Positions 50,301 to 62,338 are shown, numbered from the stretch's first letter. The stretch is DNA of 64,000 nucleotides from Adiantum capillus-veneris (GCA_014529385.2 CM043953.1:73001872-73065871); one strand, 5' to 3'. The notes: a model not told the origin generated them from the letters alone. Translations and numbers: made by a program.

Positions 50301-52799
50301 TGATCTGATGATATCCACTCTTCAAGTCAATCCTGCTAAAGCACGAGGATCCCTGTAACCTGTCGAGTATATCATCGATCCTAGGAATCGGAAATCTGTT
50401 CTTGATGGTGATTTCGTTGAGAGTGCTATAATCGATGCACATTCTCCAAGATCCGTCTTTCTTCAAAACCAACAACACTGGAGAGCAATACGGTGAAGTA
50501 CTAGGCTGGACAAGACCCTTTTCCAAGGGGTCTTTCACTGAGTTCATAATCTTTTCATTCTGTACTCGGCTCACACGATAAGGTGGCCGATTCGGTGGCG
50601 TGCTTCCAGATTTCAGATCAATGGTATGATCTTCAGGCCCTCTCAAAAGCAATCGGCATGAGCATGGAGAAAAAAAATCTTGGCGTTCTTTTCTTCAGGT
50701 CAAAACATTTTCAACTTTTATCCATCGTTCAGTTCTCCCAAAAGAATGAGTAAGAAAACTGAAGTTCATCAACTACAATCTCTAAGCCCTTCATTCATCA
50801 AAGTCGCTTTCTCGGCCCGATAGTCAACCACGGCGTAGTTCTTGTGGTACCAAGAGATCCCGAGTAGAACGTCACTCGCATGCCCTGAACACCCCTGTCA
50901 TTGCAAACGAAGTTTGCCAATGCTCGGTGTAATGGCAACATCCCATCCGAGTGCCAGTCGAACTACCTCCGCCTGTGGCGCCAGTCTGTCGGGCGTAGTT
51001 CCAAATCGAGCCGCCAATTCCAAGCGAAAAGAAGTTGACCTTGGCTCCTTCAAAAGAGCTTTCTGATCCTTCACTTTGCCCCAAAAAAAGCGGCAAAGTT
51101 TGTACTTTCATTCATTTGATTCGGTGCAGGTCCCACGCCATGTGGTACCAGTTCTGCTTTTCTAGCTGCCTTTTTTGCCACATTCCTCAGCTGCTCTCAA
51201 ACTCTTAGGCCTGTCGTCGTCTTTTCATTCTGTTCTTTCTGTGCCTTATCACGGCACTCGGCGGAGATATGTCCATGTTCCCCGCATCCAAAGCACTTTG
51301 CCTCTCTGATGAAGCGAGCTCTCTCCTCAAGAGTAAGCTTGGGTCGTGTATCCTTTTTTTTCTCTAGGTTGCTCTTTTTCATTCTACTTTCATTCCCAGA
51401 AGTCTGTTCGGCTCCTTGTGTCATGGCCTTATCTGTCGGGTAGGTCAAACTGCCAGAGTGAATGGCAAAGCCCCGCTTCGCATGACTCATCAACTCCTGA
51501 ATAGAGACTGACTTCTGTTCCAAGCAGTGATCTCGGATCTCTGTAGGTAGACCCAAGGTAAACCGCTCAATCTGTTCTCTGAACGAGATCTTCTTGAATG
51601 AAGAGGCGGGTAGAAAAAAGCTCCAGAATCTTTCACAATAAGCATTGATTGTATCTTTCTTGGTCATCCGAAGATGGTTCCATGCAGCTCGTACATCTCG
51701 TTCATATTCTTGCGTCAACCAAGAAGAAATAAAAAGCTTCTTAAATTTCAGCCATTTAACTGGCGCACTCTTGTTAAAAGAAGCGTGGACCACCAAGTAC
51801 GAGCATTCCCCTTGAGGTAAGAGGTAGCTCTCTGAATCTTGGAGTGCCCTGAATAGCGTCCTCCCGCGAAAGCGATGTCAAACTGCTGAATAAAAGACAA
51901 AGCCTTCGAAGCATCTGAGTATCCTGAAAAGTATCAAACTTGATCGAGTGGCCACCTTCCTTAAACTCTCGGACTTTCTTGCTTTTATCTTCGAGAAAGT
52001 CATACTGGTTGGCTTTGTAAAAATTCTTCTTGTTCACATAAAACTTTCCGTCATCGGAATCTGAGCTGTCTGTAGACGAGTCCTCAATAGAACTGTCAGT
52101 CTCTAGGCGAGATGTAGCCTTCTTTGCCTTTTTCTTGCCCTTTCCGAAGCTTTGTGTCTTGCTTTGTTTTTTGCTTTTTTTCTGTCTTCTTCGCTCGAAT
52201 CCGAGGAGCTAGAAGAACTGTCAGAAGAAGAAGAAGAAGAACTAGATAGGTCTTCAAACTTGACGCGCTTCTTCAATTTCTTTGCCATGTCAAATGTCGA
52301 CCGACGACCCAAATATCCCGGGAAGTCAGTGCCTTTCGTCTGCTTTTTGCCGTGCTTTTTGGCTTTCTTTTGCGTGTCAAAAAGCTGAGCAATCCGTGCA
52401 TCAACCACGTTCTCCAGTTCCTTCACCGTATATTTCTTGGAGACAGAAGGTTTCTTGAGAGCGGGTTTCGGGAGTGGTGTTGTGGTTCTCTGCCACTCCA
52501 TCTGTACCTCTTTCAAAGAGGTCTGGTTCATATATTTTGCCATCTTCGAGTCCTTGGCAAAATTAAGCATCATCTTTGTTGCATCGCCAGTCAATTGACG
52601 ACGCTCCATCTCTCTTTGCTCCGCCTGAGTAGGCCGAGGCGGGCCATACTCTCTGTCTGAATCTTCGTTGTGATCCCAGCCTGCATCTCCAGATGCAGAG
52701 GGAGTCGACTGATCATTGCCTGAAGCCATAAGTGCCGCGGAAAAAAATTCGGGGATCGGATTTCCCGTAGAAGAGAAATCGGCCGTGCTCTGACACCAC

Positions 52800-53345
52800 T
52801 GTAACAGACATGGACACTCCAAGTCAAGAATCAACCGCGACAGCACCAAATAACCACTTCAAAACAATTCACAGATCACAATAGATTTGCACTGGCCCGG
52901 TGGAGTTCCGTGCCTAGAGCTATTGGCCCCAAAGACTGGCGCCCCTTTCGGTATTTCTTTTTGTATTAATCAATCATCAAAGTACAAGAGAGCGGTTAGG
53001 GTTTCAGTCTCAGACTCTGCGTCCAGATGCTCTGAGAAGTGAGGCCCTCACCACTAATTTAAAGGTTACAAGGGATGCCCAAAAGCAGAGCCCCAAAAGC
53101 TTTTAAAATCAAAAGCATCAGTTCTCTCTCTCTCTTAGAGAGTCTTTTCTCTTTTTTCTTTTTTTTAAAAAGCAAAAGCAAAATTCGCGTCGCTCATCAT
53201 TTTCCACAAAAAAAAAAAATTAATAATCCGCCTCCGCGATTTCCGGAATTTAGCGTTTCTAGCAAAAATTAGGGTTTGCAAGAATTTTAGGGTTTCTGGC
53301 AGAAATTACGGTTTCTGCTGCCCGCCACGTCATCACTTTGTGACA
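52800..53345 (-). repeat. 5' LTR of innermost Gypsy
   Basis: 546 bp, partner of 46,830-47,386. The primer binding site follows directly on the minus strand. Confidence 0.94.
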
Positions 53346-55356
53346 GATTTCATGCATTTGTGACCACCCAAACAGGTAGAAAGCTAAAATGCTTGCGTAC
53401 AGACAATGGGGGGTAGTACACAAGTGCTGAATTTAACAAGTTTTGTGAAAATTTGGGCATTAAGAGGGAGCTTACTGTGCCATATAGCCCCTCTTCTGAT
53501 GGTGTGGCTGAAAGATTCAATAGCACACTTTGTGAGAGGGTGAGATGCATGCTATCCACAGCTAATCTCTCTCATGGATTTTGGGGAGAAGCTTTGAAAA
53601 CTGCAGTGCATATATACAATCGATCCCCTCACATGTCTTTGAAACGTGACATCCCTGAAGAGGTTTGGTCTGGCAAGCCTGATGTAAACCCATTGCCGGA
53701 TAATGTGGATCATTGGGTGAGGCGGTCTACTCGTCAAAGACGGCCTGTGAGTCATATAACCCCTCTTTGCATTACATTATGTTGACAGATGAGGGAGAGC
53801 CTCTTACGTATAAAGAGGCAAAAACATGTGAGCTTAGCGACAAGTGGGAGCTTGCTATGCAGGAAGAGATTAAAGCTTTGCATGCTAATCACACTTGGAT
53901 TTGGTTGACTTGCCCAAAGGAAGGAAGGCTATTCCTAACAAATGGGTGTATAAAATCAAGACTGTTGATGCAAAACCCAAGTATAAGGCAAGGCTTGTTG
54001 CAAAGGGATATGTTCAAACCAAGGGCATAGACTTTCAAGAAGTGTTCTCTCCTGTTGTGAAGATGACCACTTTGCGTGTATTGTTTGCCATAGTGGCTGC
54101 TCTTGATTTGGAAATTGGACCAAATGGATGTACATACCGCTTTCTTGCATGGTGATGTGGAAGAAGAGCTTTACATGAAGCAACCCAAGGGTTTTGTTAT
54201 CCCTAGCAAGGAACACTTGGTATGTATGCTCAATAGAAGCTTGTATGGGCTGAAACAATCATGTAGACAGTGGTACAAGAAGTTTGATCGCTTCATGCTT
54301 AAACATGGTTACAAAAGAAGCCATGCAGACCATTGTCTGTATACCAAACGTGATGAGGATGGCAGCCCTATCATTCTTGTGCTCTATGTAGACGATATGT
54401 TGATAGCTGCAAAGAAAAGAAGCATTGTTGATGCTCTTAAAGGACAGCTGAAATCTGCGTTTTCAATGAAAGACCTTGGGGCAGCTGAACATATACTTGG
54501 AGTGCGTGTTACACGGCAAAGAGACAAGCGCCTAATGTATTTGTCGCAAGAAAAGTACATTGAAAAGGTGCTGGACAGATTTAACATGGCTGAAGCAAAG
54601 CCTCTTGGTGTGTCATTACAGCCATATGTCAAAATCTCCAAGGATGATTGTCCCAAGTCAAAGGAAGAAGCCAATGACATGCAAAGTGTGCCTTATGCTT
54701 CAGCTTGTGGCTACTAGGCCTGACATAGCCCATGCAGTGGGAGTTGTGAGCCGGTTTATGGCTAATCCAGGCAGGTTGCATTGGGATGCAGTGAAATCCA
54801 TTATGAGGTACTTGAAAGGGACTAAAAACAAATGCCTCTGCTATGGTAAAGGACCAATGGAGTTGAAGGGATTTTGTGACTCTGACGTGGCTAGTGATGT
54901 GGATACACGAAAGTCCACAAGTGGCTATGTATTTACTCTTGCGGGAGGTGTTGTTTCATGGTGTTCTAGATTGCAAAAGATTGTTGCATTGTCTACGACA
55001 GAGGCTGAATATATTTCAGCCACTGAGGCTTCCAAAGAAGCTATTTGGTTATCACGCCTATGCAATGAGTTTGGTTTGCCTGCCAAGGCACCTATGCTTG
55101 GTTGTGATAGCCAGAGTGCCATATGTCTGGCAAAGAACGCCATGTTTCATGCACGCACAAAGCATATTGATGTGCGGTATCACTTCATACAAGAAGTGCT
55201 TGAGGATGGCCTTATTACATTGGTTAAGGTCCATACATCACAAAATCCAACAGATGCTCTCACAAAGTGCTTACCCAAAGCACAACATCATCTATGCATA
55301 GAGATGGTGGGAGTCACGTAGCTTAAAGGCGCCATTTATGCCTTTAAGTGGGAGGT

Positions 55357-55629
55357 TGTTCGGTTAAAGGCCCAAAAGGCCCCCTTATAATGTACATTTT
55401 AAAGGTTACTAACCTTTGGCCACTAACTTATAAATTGGTCCTATACTTTTAATAAAGGGAACAAGTGAGTAAATTAACTCACTTATCATTTCCCCTCATC
55501 TCACATGTAGCGTGCCCTCACTCTTCTGGTAGCGCTTCCTCTCCTGTTGGCCTTCGCCTCCCCTCTCTGCACACACACTGCACTTTCTCGCGTGCTCTTT
55601 CACTTGCTTACACCGCCGCGCGCTCATCA
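55357..55629 (+). repeat. 3' LTR of nested Copia
   Basis: 273 bp, partner of 44,036-44,328, preceded by the purine tract. Confidence 0.93.
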
Positions 55630-57695
55630 GGGTTTTACAACGTCTCCGGTGTCGTATTCTCTCTCTATCTCTCAGTCTCATACACCTTCACCCACAATGT
55701 CCATTCACTTTGTTTGTGTTCATTGCACTCTCTTACTAAAGGAACGGAAGGCTCTCCCTTCCGTAAGTAAAAGGAACCCTTGAGCACAGTTCGGAGCACT
55801 CATCTTGAGCAAAGTTCAAACATTCATTCCGCTGCACCTAACATTCTCCCTTGCCTTATGTAACGCAATAATTTGCTCTGGCGTATCTCTCTCTCTCATT
55901 TGGCACATATGGTAGTGCCCCACTAGATGGGCTTTCCAATTGACCATGTACAGTTTAGAGGGTTTTATGTGCGTTTGCCAAGGCAAGAGCCTTCTGAACA
56001 GGTACAGGATTCGTTAATTGCTAATCGCAAAGAATTGCAAAAACGGAGAGTTTTCTCGCGTGGAAACTCGTCCATTTCCAAGGGGAACTATTCCATTGCG
56101 TGCGGGAGCGTCTGAGGCACGCATAGACGTGTTCGCTCCACACCAAAATATCCAAAACAGGAAATTATAGCCTGCTGTCTTTTTCTGCAGGTTTAGGGTT
56201 TTGCACCTAAACTGCAAGAGAACACCGCCAGGGGAGCCTCAAGAAAGCCTCGGGATGCGTAAACAGGGCTTAGGACACTCGACAATGGTGAAACGAGGAA
56301 TTACAAGCTTGCTGAAATTGAAGGATTTTGGCGTCGATGTGCTGCCGAAATTGGGTCAAAAACCTGCAATTACAATCATGGACAGGTTCAGATAGCTTGG
56401 TGAGAGTTAGGTGAAAGTGTACGGATCGTTTATTTGCAATAAAAATAAAGAAATACCGAAAGGGCGCCAGTCTTTGGGGCCAACAGGGTGTCGCTATCTG
56501 CTTGGTAACACTCTAGCTACCAGGCCGTGGTTTGTTTTTAAGTGTTATTCCAGTCACAAAATTATTCGTGACGTTTCCTTTGTGTCATAAATTTTAAGTG
56601 AAGATCGGATGAAAGCTAAAGTGTCTACCGCCCTACGGGCTGGTTTCACACTTCCACTGCACCTTACAAATTTCCAATTCAATGTACATCTTTTCATAAA
56701 GTCATTCAATAGAATACTCTCACAGCCTGTTAGAACCACTAAAATCCCATGGACAAATTAGTGACTTTATTCCCTCTAGGCAATCTGTGACAAAGGAGTG
56801 GAGTGGCTCCCCTCTTGTGCAACGCGCTTGATTACACCTGCTGCTTTGACGTGCACTTAGAGAATAAACAATGCTAAAACCAAAAGCCTTAAGCTACAGC
56901 TCTAGTACTAAGGAGAATCTACTTAGTTTTCCCCCATCTATTTTTCATCGAGAACCGGATAGTTCCTCTCTCGGACCAAATTATCGGTGAACCAACTTAC
57001 CCTTCTGTTTATTTTCCATGTGCCCTATGACCTAATGGTTGCTTCTCTAGCTCCTTGTCCACTTGGCCATCACTCTGAATCTTTGCAACTCTTTGATTTA
57101 CCTTCATCTAATTCCTTTGTTTCTTTCTTTGGAGACTAAGGGAAGATATACCCCTCTTTACCACAGCCAAAACACTTGCCCTCTTAAAGTATTCAACACG
57201 CTACTCTTTTGTCAATTTGGGACAGGTGGATTTCTTCTTTTGCATCTTGCCCTTTTTTTGCTCCTTGGAAGACTCCCTCCCCGTTTACTCCGACATTGGT
57301 TTGTCCGTTGCGTAAGTCAAGGAGCCTGCGTGCATCGAGAAACGATCATTTGTGTATTCTATAAGCTTCTTAATGCTTTTGGACTTTTGCTTCAAGCAAT
57401 GTCGCCGAATGTCTTTAGGCAAATCCGCAACAAAATCGTTCCATCTGCTCCAAAGAAGGAATTTTCCAAAAAGAAGCAATTGGCAAAAAGGTATTGTCAC
57501 AAAATGATGACATGGCATGTCCACCCGAAAAACGAAAAGATGTCAAAGATTATAAGTTGTTCCAACGTATAGGGTACCCGTCCGATGGGGCCCAAAGGAC
57601 ACTAGAATAAATAAAAAAGGCAAATCGCGTGGACGTGCTAACGTGGTAGGGTTGTTCGAATGCTTCACGTTTTTCGTTGGCTGCTAACATGGCAC

Positions 57696-58441
57696 CATAG
57701 TGGTCTCGTACGGTCTTGTACACATACGATGATGTGCGGTACTAAACGAACTAAAAAATATTAAGATGTACGACGACGTTACGTACGTTCAAAAAAAAAA
57801 AACAAAGAATTCTTACATCTAAGGATTAGGCCCTTGGGTTTAAACTTTACACTTAAAGAAACTTGACGTTATGAGATCTTCAATGGGAGCTTGAGAGGGA
57901 GAGACCCAATGGAGAGAAGATGGCGAGGCAAGACTCTAGTCTCTAGAGCTTGTCACTTGAGAGCTGGAACATGGAAGCATTGAGCAGTGAGAGCATTGAG
58001 AGTTTGAGAGCAATGAGCATTGAGAGCTTGGAAGTGTTGGAGAACAAGATGGAGAGGCATTGCTTAAATAGGAAGAGGCTAGAGCATGAGAGAGAGAGAG
58101 CATGGATGATGACTCTTGATGAGAGGGGCAGAGCGTGGGGGAGAGGGAGAGCATAAGAGAAGTGGAGCCCTAGCACATAGAATCCAATGTTTGAATGTGG
58201 CTTAAGTGCTTGAATTGGCGCTCCAAAACAGCCCCAAAAGTTGCCCTCGATGGCCCTTAGTCAACAGTCAAGAGCTGCCAATGGCTATAAACAACCATTT
58301 AAATTTTTTTGGGCTGCTCAGTATAATCCACTCACAATTGTGAATTTTGCTTTTTTTTTCTTTTTTTTTTTAACGTACGAGACGGTACGTGACCTGCAGT
58401 ACGGAACGAGACGTTCCATACGTCATACGAAAACTACTCTG
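57696..58441. mobile_element. Non-autonomous hAT-like DNA transposon
   Basis: A 746-bp element flanked by an exact 8-bp duplication catggcac (57,688-57,695 and 58,442-58,449). Ends are imperfect inverted repeats: left CATAGTGGTCTCGTACGG, right (reverse complement) CAGAGTAGTTTTCGTATGAC, extending loosely about 90 bases and rich in gtacg/cgtac motifs, bounded inward by A12 (57,789-57,800) and a T-rich run (58,352-58,371). The 8-bp TSD and CA(g/t)AG-type tip fit the hAT superfamily, with a degenerate Mutator element as an alternative. It encodes no transposase. The middle (57,950-58,040) is a loose 'gagcattgagag' repeat. It lies in the 5' LTR of the plus-strand Gypsy. The related LTR at 63,508 has the site without the insertion ('atgtggcagttgtacgg', near 63,789). 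Confidence 0.8.
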
Positions 58442-58699
58442 CATGGCACTGTACGGAATTCCATGATTTGCGTTGGTAGCTTTTGGCGCCAGTTTTTGGA
58501 CCATATGCTTTTGGAACCTGTAGCTTTTCATGTGATTGCTTTTGGGGCTCTACTTTTGAGGCAACCCTTGTAAGAATAAAAGAGCCCTTGGGGCCTCACT
58601 CTGCAGGGCATCTGGACGCAGAATCTGAGAAATACCGAAAGGGGCGCCATACTTCGAGGCCAATACCTTTGCGCACGGAACTCTGTTGGGCCGTGTCAA

Positions 58700-58852
<153 letters not shown>

Positions 58853-61704
58853 AAAGTTCAATGATTATGTTCGTGTGTTGCTATTGATTTCTCGCTTGGA
58901 GTGTCCAAGTCTGTTACGGTGGTATCAAAGCTCAGAAAGATTCTTCTTCTACAAAGGATCTGATCCCTTCTGCAGCACACCCAGATTCTCAAGGAGAACA
59001 CGACAAAACAGTAGAGATTTTAACTCTATGTGAAAGAATCTCCGTATCCTAACCCCGGACTTATTAGCAACTCCCACCCTTACTTCATCCTGCATCGAGC
59101 GCGCTCATGTCTTCATCGCTCTGTCTTACAGGGCATAAGCCATAAAGAACCTCAAATTACACATGGGTTCTCGCGGAGAATCTGACAGAGAACACCTCTC
59201 AATGGGTAGACAAAGAAAGTTGAAAATCCGACGCGGGGACTGAAGAAAAGAATGAAGATTCGGACAACTTCTTGGCAGGAAAGTTTGCCAAAGCGAAGTA
59301 CAAACGTCAATTGCAGGTTGACGCATGTATGAAAAGATTGATCAAGTACTCAAGAGACACAAGATTAGTGAAACACCTGAAGGACTACCCGATTGACGAG
59401 ATTTACTCGAGATAGTCAGATATGGCCATTGATTCTCCTCTCAGATCGGGAGGAAAGTTACAAGGACAGATGAGTGCAGAAAAGCGGAGCCTATACTCGC
59501 AGAAAGAGCTGGACAGAATTCTTGAAAAGAAGAACCAAAGGGCCACTAGAAGACAAGCTAGGGAATTCCAGAGCAGTCGAAGAGTGCGTAAGAAAAGGAA
59601 AAACGAAAGCCGGACTGGTACCAAACTTTGTGAGGACCGACCCTGATGGACGAAAGTACCGAACTTTGCAAAGCATGGGGCAAAGTGCCAGATCAAGAAG
59701 CTTATCTTCTTTGATAAAGAAGCCAAGGCCAACTTCATTTCAACCGAATTGGCGGCTTGACTTGGAATTACGCCCAAGGAAATGGACACAGACAAAGGTT
59801 GTTCTAGAGACACCCGGACGGGATGTTGCCATTACACCTGTCATTGGCAAACGCCGTTTGCATTGGCAAGGGTACTTAGGGCACGAGGACTTTTTACATC
59901 ATGCCTTGGAAGGGTGTGACGTCCTCCAAGCAATCCCTTGGTTCCCAAAGAACAATGCCGTGGTCGATTATAGGGCAAGGAAAGCCATCTTGAAGAATGA
60001 GAAGTGCAAAGGGATTGTACTTGATGTAAAAGTGAAAGACGAGTCCATCCCACTTGATGAAATCCAATTTGTTTTTTTTTTGAAAGAATTGAATAATGAT
60101 CAAAGGTCAAATATGTCTCATCTCAAAAAGAAACGACAAGATTTTTTGCAAGCTCAAGCTGACTATTTTCCGTGAGGGCTTACCATGCGAGTTGCCTTCT
60201 TCATGTCCTGAAGATCACACGATTGATTTCATTCCCGGTAGTACACCACCAAACTAGTCATCTTACCGAGTTAGCCGAGCCCAAAATGAAAATATAATGA
60301 ACCAGCTAAAAGAACTTCTTGAAAAGGGTCTCATCCACCTAGCACTTCACCTTTCTGTTCATCGGTGTTGCTAGTACTAAAGAAAGATGGATCTTTGAGA
60401 ATGTGCATTGATTATAGAGCTCTCAAAAAAATCACCATCAAGAATAGATTCCCTATCCCAAGGATAGACAATGTTCTCGAATGACTTCAGAGGTCCTCTT
60501 GTTTTAACAGAATTGATTTGAAGAGTGGATATCATCAAATCCGAATTTGCTCTTGGAGACGTCTACAAGACAGCTTTCAGGACGACTTTTGAGGTTGTAT
60601 AAATATTTGATGATGCCATTTGGCCTTATGAATGCTCCAGTAACATTCAACCATACGCTGGATAGGATTTTCAAAGAGTACCGATCGTTTGTGGGCACTT
60701 TCTTTGATGACATCATCGTCTTCTCCAAGAGTGAGGCAGAGCACAGACACCATCTGTTACAAGTTTTCCAGACACTGCAGCAACATAAACTAGTTGTAAA
60801 TGCAAAAGGAGCGAGTTTTTTTCTTTCGAGAGAGACACTTTCTATGACACATCGTCTCAGCAGAAGGTGTAAAGATGGACCCGGCCAAAATTGAGACCAT
60901 TTGTGATTGGCCCGATTATTCATGAAATTCAAAGTTTAGCTAGCTTTTTGCACCTACTATCGGTGGTTCATTCGAAAATTTGCAGAGATAGCTTCTCCTT
61001 TGCATGTGTTGATTCACAAAGGGGTTCCTTTTACTTGGGGACTGTCAGAGATTGCAGCCTTTCAGACTCTCAAGGAAAAGTTGACAACCGGACCGCTTTA
61101 CCAAACTTGCAAAAGTCCTTTGACGTCTACTGTGATGCATGTGGTTGCAGTTTGGAAGCAGTCTTGATGCAAGAAGGACATGTCATAGCTTATGAGAGCA
61201 GGATGTTTTCACGTCCTGAACGAGTTGCACACATTTATGAGAAAGAGCTTTTGGCAATTATCCATGCTCTTACTTAGTGGCGACATTTTCTACTCGGAGC
61301 CGACTTTACCATCTTGACAGAACATCAGAGTTTAAACTACTTCTTGACGCAAAAGCGGCTTTCCAAAAAGCAAATGAGGTGCGCTAACATCATGTCACAG
61401 TTTTAGTGGCAGATGCGTTGTCTAGAAAGCCCTTCGTTTTGGCTATTTCTGCGATACATCATCGAAGCTTCAAGGATATGGTAGATCAATAGGCTACAGC
61501 TGTAGCAAATAATGAGAGTTGAAGCTTGCCTCATAAAGGTCTGTCATAAAAACTAATATCTAACCAACCCAAATATCCTGATTTTGCAGATATCTTTCAT
61601 TGGATGCAGAGTAGAGAGACAATTGCAGGCTATTCCATACCGACAGCTATTTGATGCGGAAAACGATGTTGTGTGTTACACAGTCTTTGAGGCCCACTTC
61701 ATTC

Positions 61705-61932
61705 CGATAAAGAAGACAATTAAGCCAAATCATTTAGCGAAACTGATTGGCTCACAAATTTTTCGATTATATGGCATGCATTCTTTCGGACAGAGATGTG
61801 AAGAACTGTATATTACTTCATATGTGTTTATTATATTTCTACACAAGACTAGAACTAGAAAGATAACATTGACAACAGACTCAAGAGACTGTTTGATTGA
61901 CTGAATGAAAACCGAGTACAAAGGGTTCCTTT
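61705..61932. other. No feature recognised
   Basis: About 230 bases between the end of recognisable integrase and the R2-like repeat. No motif, repeat or clear purine tract identified. Confidence 0.3.
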
Positions 61933-62287
61933 TGTCACGAGGACGTGGCAATTGCTAACTTGAGTTGTTGGTTTCTTTCCGATGAATTTTGTTTAATTTT
62001 TGGGATCTTCTTTTTGAAGTTGCAAATGGCCGGACATTGTATGGCCAGTGTGAAACAGACATCGGCCGGAAGTTTCACCCGCAATCGGGAAGGGCAGGTC
62101 ACCACGAGTTGGTTGGGCCAATCGGCACTGGAATCCGAGCAGTAAAAGGGTGTCTAGGCTCAGTTCAAAGTCATTTAGGCCCCTCGCGACACTTATAAGT
62201 TGGTGAGTACTAGGAAATTAACTCAAAAGAGGCAAACTAGACACTTGGCACTTGTTGAGCAACCTGCAAGACACCTGGAGGGGGCGC

Positions 62288-62338
<51 letters not shown>

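Larger units (their letters stand above)
46830..53345 (-). mobile_element. Chromodomain Gypsy (layer 6, innermost)
   Basis: A minus-strand Gypsy of 6.5 kb with LTRs at 46,830-47,386 and 52,800-53,345, plus-strand ends TGTAACAG...GTGACA, and the exact duplication gattt (46,825-46,829 and 53,346-53,350). On the minus strand: primer site TGGTGTCAGAGC (52,787-52,798), gag about 52,730-51,200 with the zinc knuckle CFGCGEHGHISAEC (about 51,300), protease about 51,100-50,700, RT 50,600-50,000 (IDLKSGYHQI, FFDDIIVFSK), RNase H about 49,800-49,470, integrase about 49,350-48,600, then a chromodomain-like end (about 48,200-48,000, RRFLVKFKNFPAFDAKWMEE), polypurine tract read as gaggggggta. This makes it a chromovirus. 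All parts are represented, but the reading is broken in a handful of places. The LTRs differ by about 15 substitutions and one 12-bp gap, near 97 percent, the youngest layer. Confidence 0.94.
44036..55629 (+). mobile_element. Copia element (layer 5)
   Basis: A plus-strand Ty1/Copia with short LTRs (44,036-44,328 and 55,357-55,629), TGTTNGG...CTCATCA, flanked by the exact duplication gggtt (44,031-44,035 and 55,630-55,634). Primer site tggtatcaaagc at 44,331 and purine tract 'aagtgggaggt' before the 3' LTR. Parts in order: gag from about 45,075 with the zinc knuckle CYQCGRKGHKKPDC (45,779-45,820), protease about 46,110-46,200 (NWIVDSDASFHVTP), pre-integrase and integrase from about 46,400 and, past the inner Gypsy, from 53,351, RT about 53,890-54,550 (LYVDDMLIAA), RNase H about 54,850-55,310. 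All expected parts are represented but the reading is broken in several places besides the inner insertion. LTRs differ by about 5 percent plus one 21-bp gap, so it is older than the Gypsy inside it. Confidence 0.93.
42992..55843 (+). mobile_element. R1-family LTR, copy C (layer 4)
   Basis: A third R1 LTR, TGTCACGTG at 42,992 to ...CACCTAACA at 55,843, flanked by the exact duplication ttctc (42,987-42,991 and 55,844-55,848). Own sequence is 42,992-44,035 plus 55,635-55,843, about 1.25 kb, and it matches copy B along its length. It is a solo LTR interrupted by the Copia element. Confidence 0.88.
42183..56648 (+). mobile_element. R2 LTR-like element (layer 3)
   Basis: Starts TGTCACGAGGACGTGGC at 42,183 and ends GGGCTGGTTTCA at 56,648, with the exact duplication cactt on both sides (42,178-42,182 and 56,649-56,653). 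Its own sequence is 42,183-42,991 and 55,849-56,648, about 1.6 kb, without genes. It carries the box 'aaataccgaaagggcgcc' (56,450-56,470) that is also in the LTRs of the Gypsy elements here, so it is probably a large Gypsy-type solo LTR. A related copy is at 61,933. Inside, a block of about 300 bases is present twice (42,664-42,970 and 55,851-56,150). Confidence 0.75.
41037..56668 (+). mobile_element. R1-family LTR, copy B (layer 2)
   Basis: A second R1 LTR, TGTCACGTG at 41,037 to ...CACCTTACA at 56,668, flanked by the exact duplication aattt (41,032-41,036 and 56,669-56,673). Its own sequence is 41,037-42,182 plus the last 15-20 bases at 56,649-56,668. The rest is later insertions. It lies in the 3' UTR of the outer Gypsy, whose sequence resumes at once on the right. 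It appears to be a solo LTR of roughly 1.16 kb. Confidence 0.85.
38366..57494 (-). mobile_element. Outer Gypsy element (G4), host of the nest
   Basis: A minus-strand Gypsy fossil. Its 3' LTR is 38,366-39,825 (TGTAACAGG ... TTTGTGGCA on the plus strand). After leaving out the solo LTR and its TSD inside it, this LTR is about 545 bp, the same as in the inner Gypsy. A polypurine tract (read on the plus strand as tacccccctctagaa) follows, then 3' untranslated sequence to 41,031, interrupted by the R1 LTR at 41,037-56,668, and resuming at 56,674 with sequence matching the end of the inner Gypsy's pol and then part of gag (57,130-57,480, with HCLKQKSKSIKKLI and SLTYATDKPM). At 57,494 it is cut by a plus-strand Gypsy. 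It is broken, with large parts absent, and its 5' LTR would be outside the window. Left flank is gtatt. It is the oldest layer here. Confidence 0.85.

Noticed and set aside
55465-55783. Ser-rich ORFs at 55.5-55.8 kb
   Set aside because: They cross the boundary between the Copia 3' LTR and R1 LTR C, so they are accidental junction readings.
57943-58176. Leu/Ser-rich minus-strand ORFs at about 58 kb
   Set aside because: They translate the 'gagcattgagag' repeat within the non-autonomous DNA transposon and contain no transposase motif.
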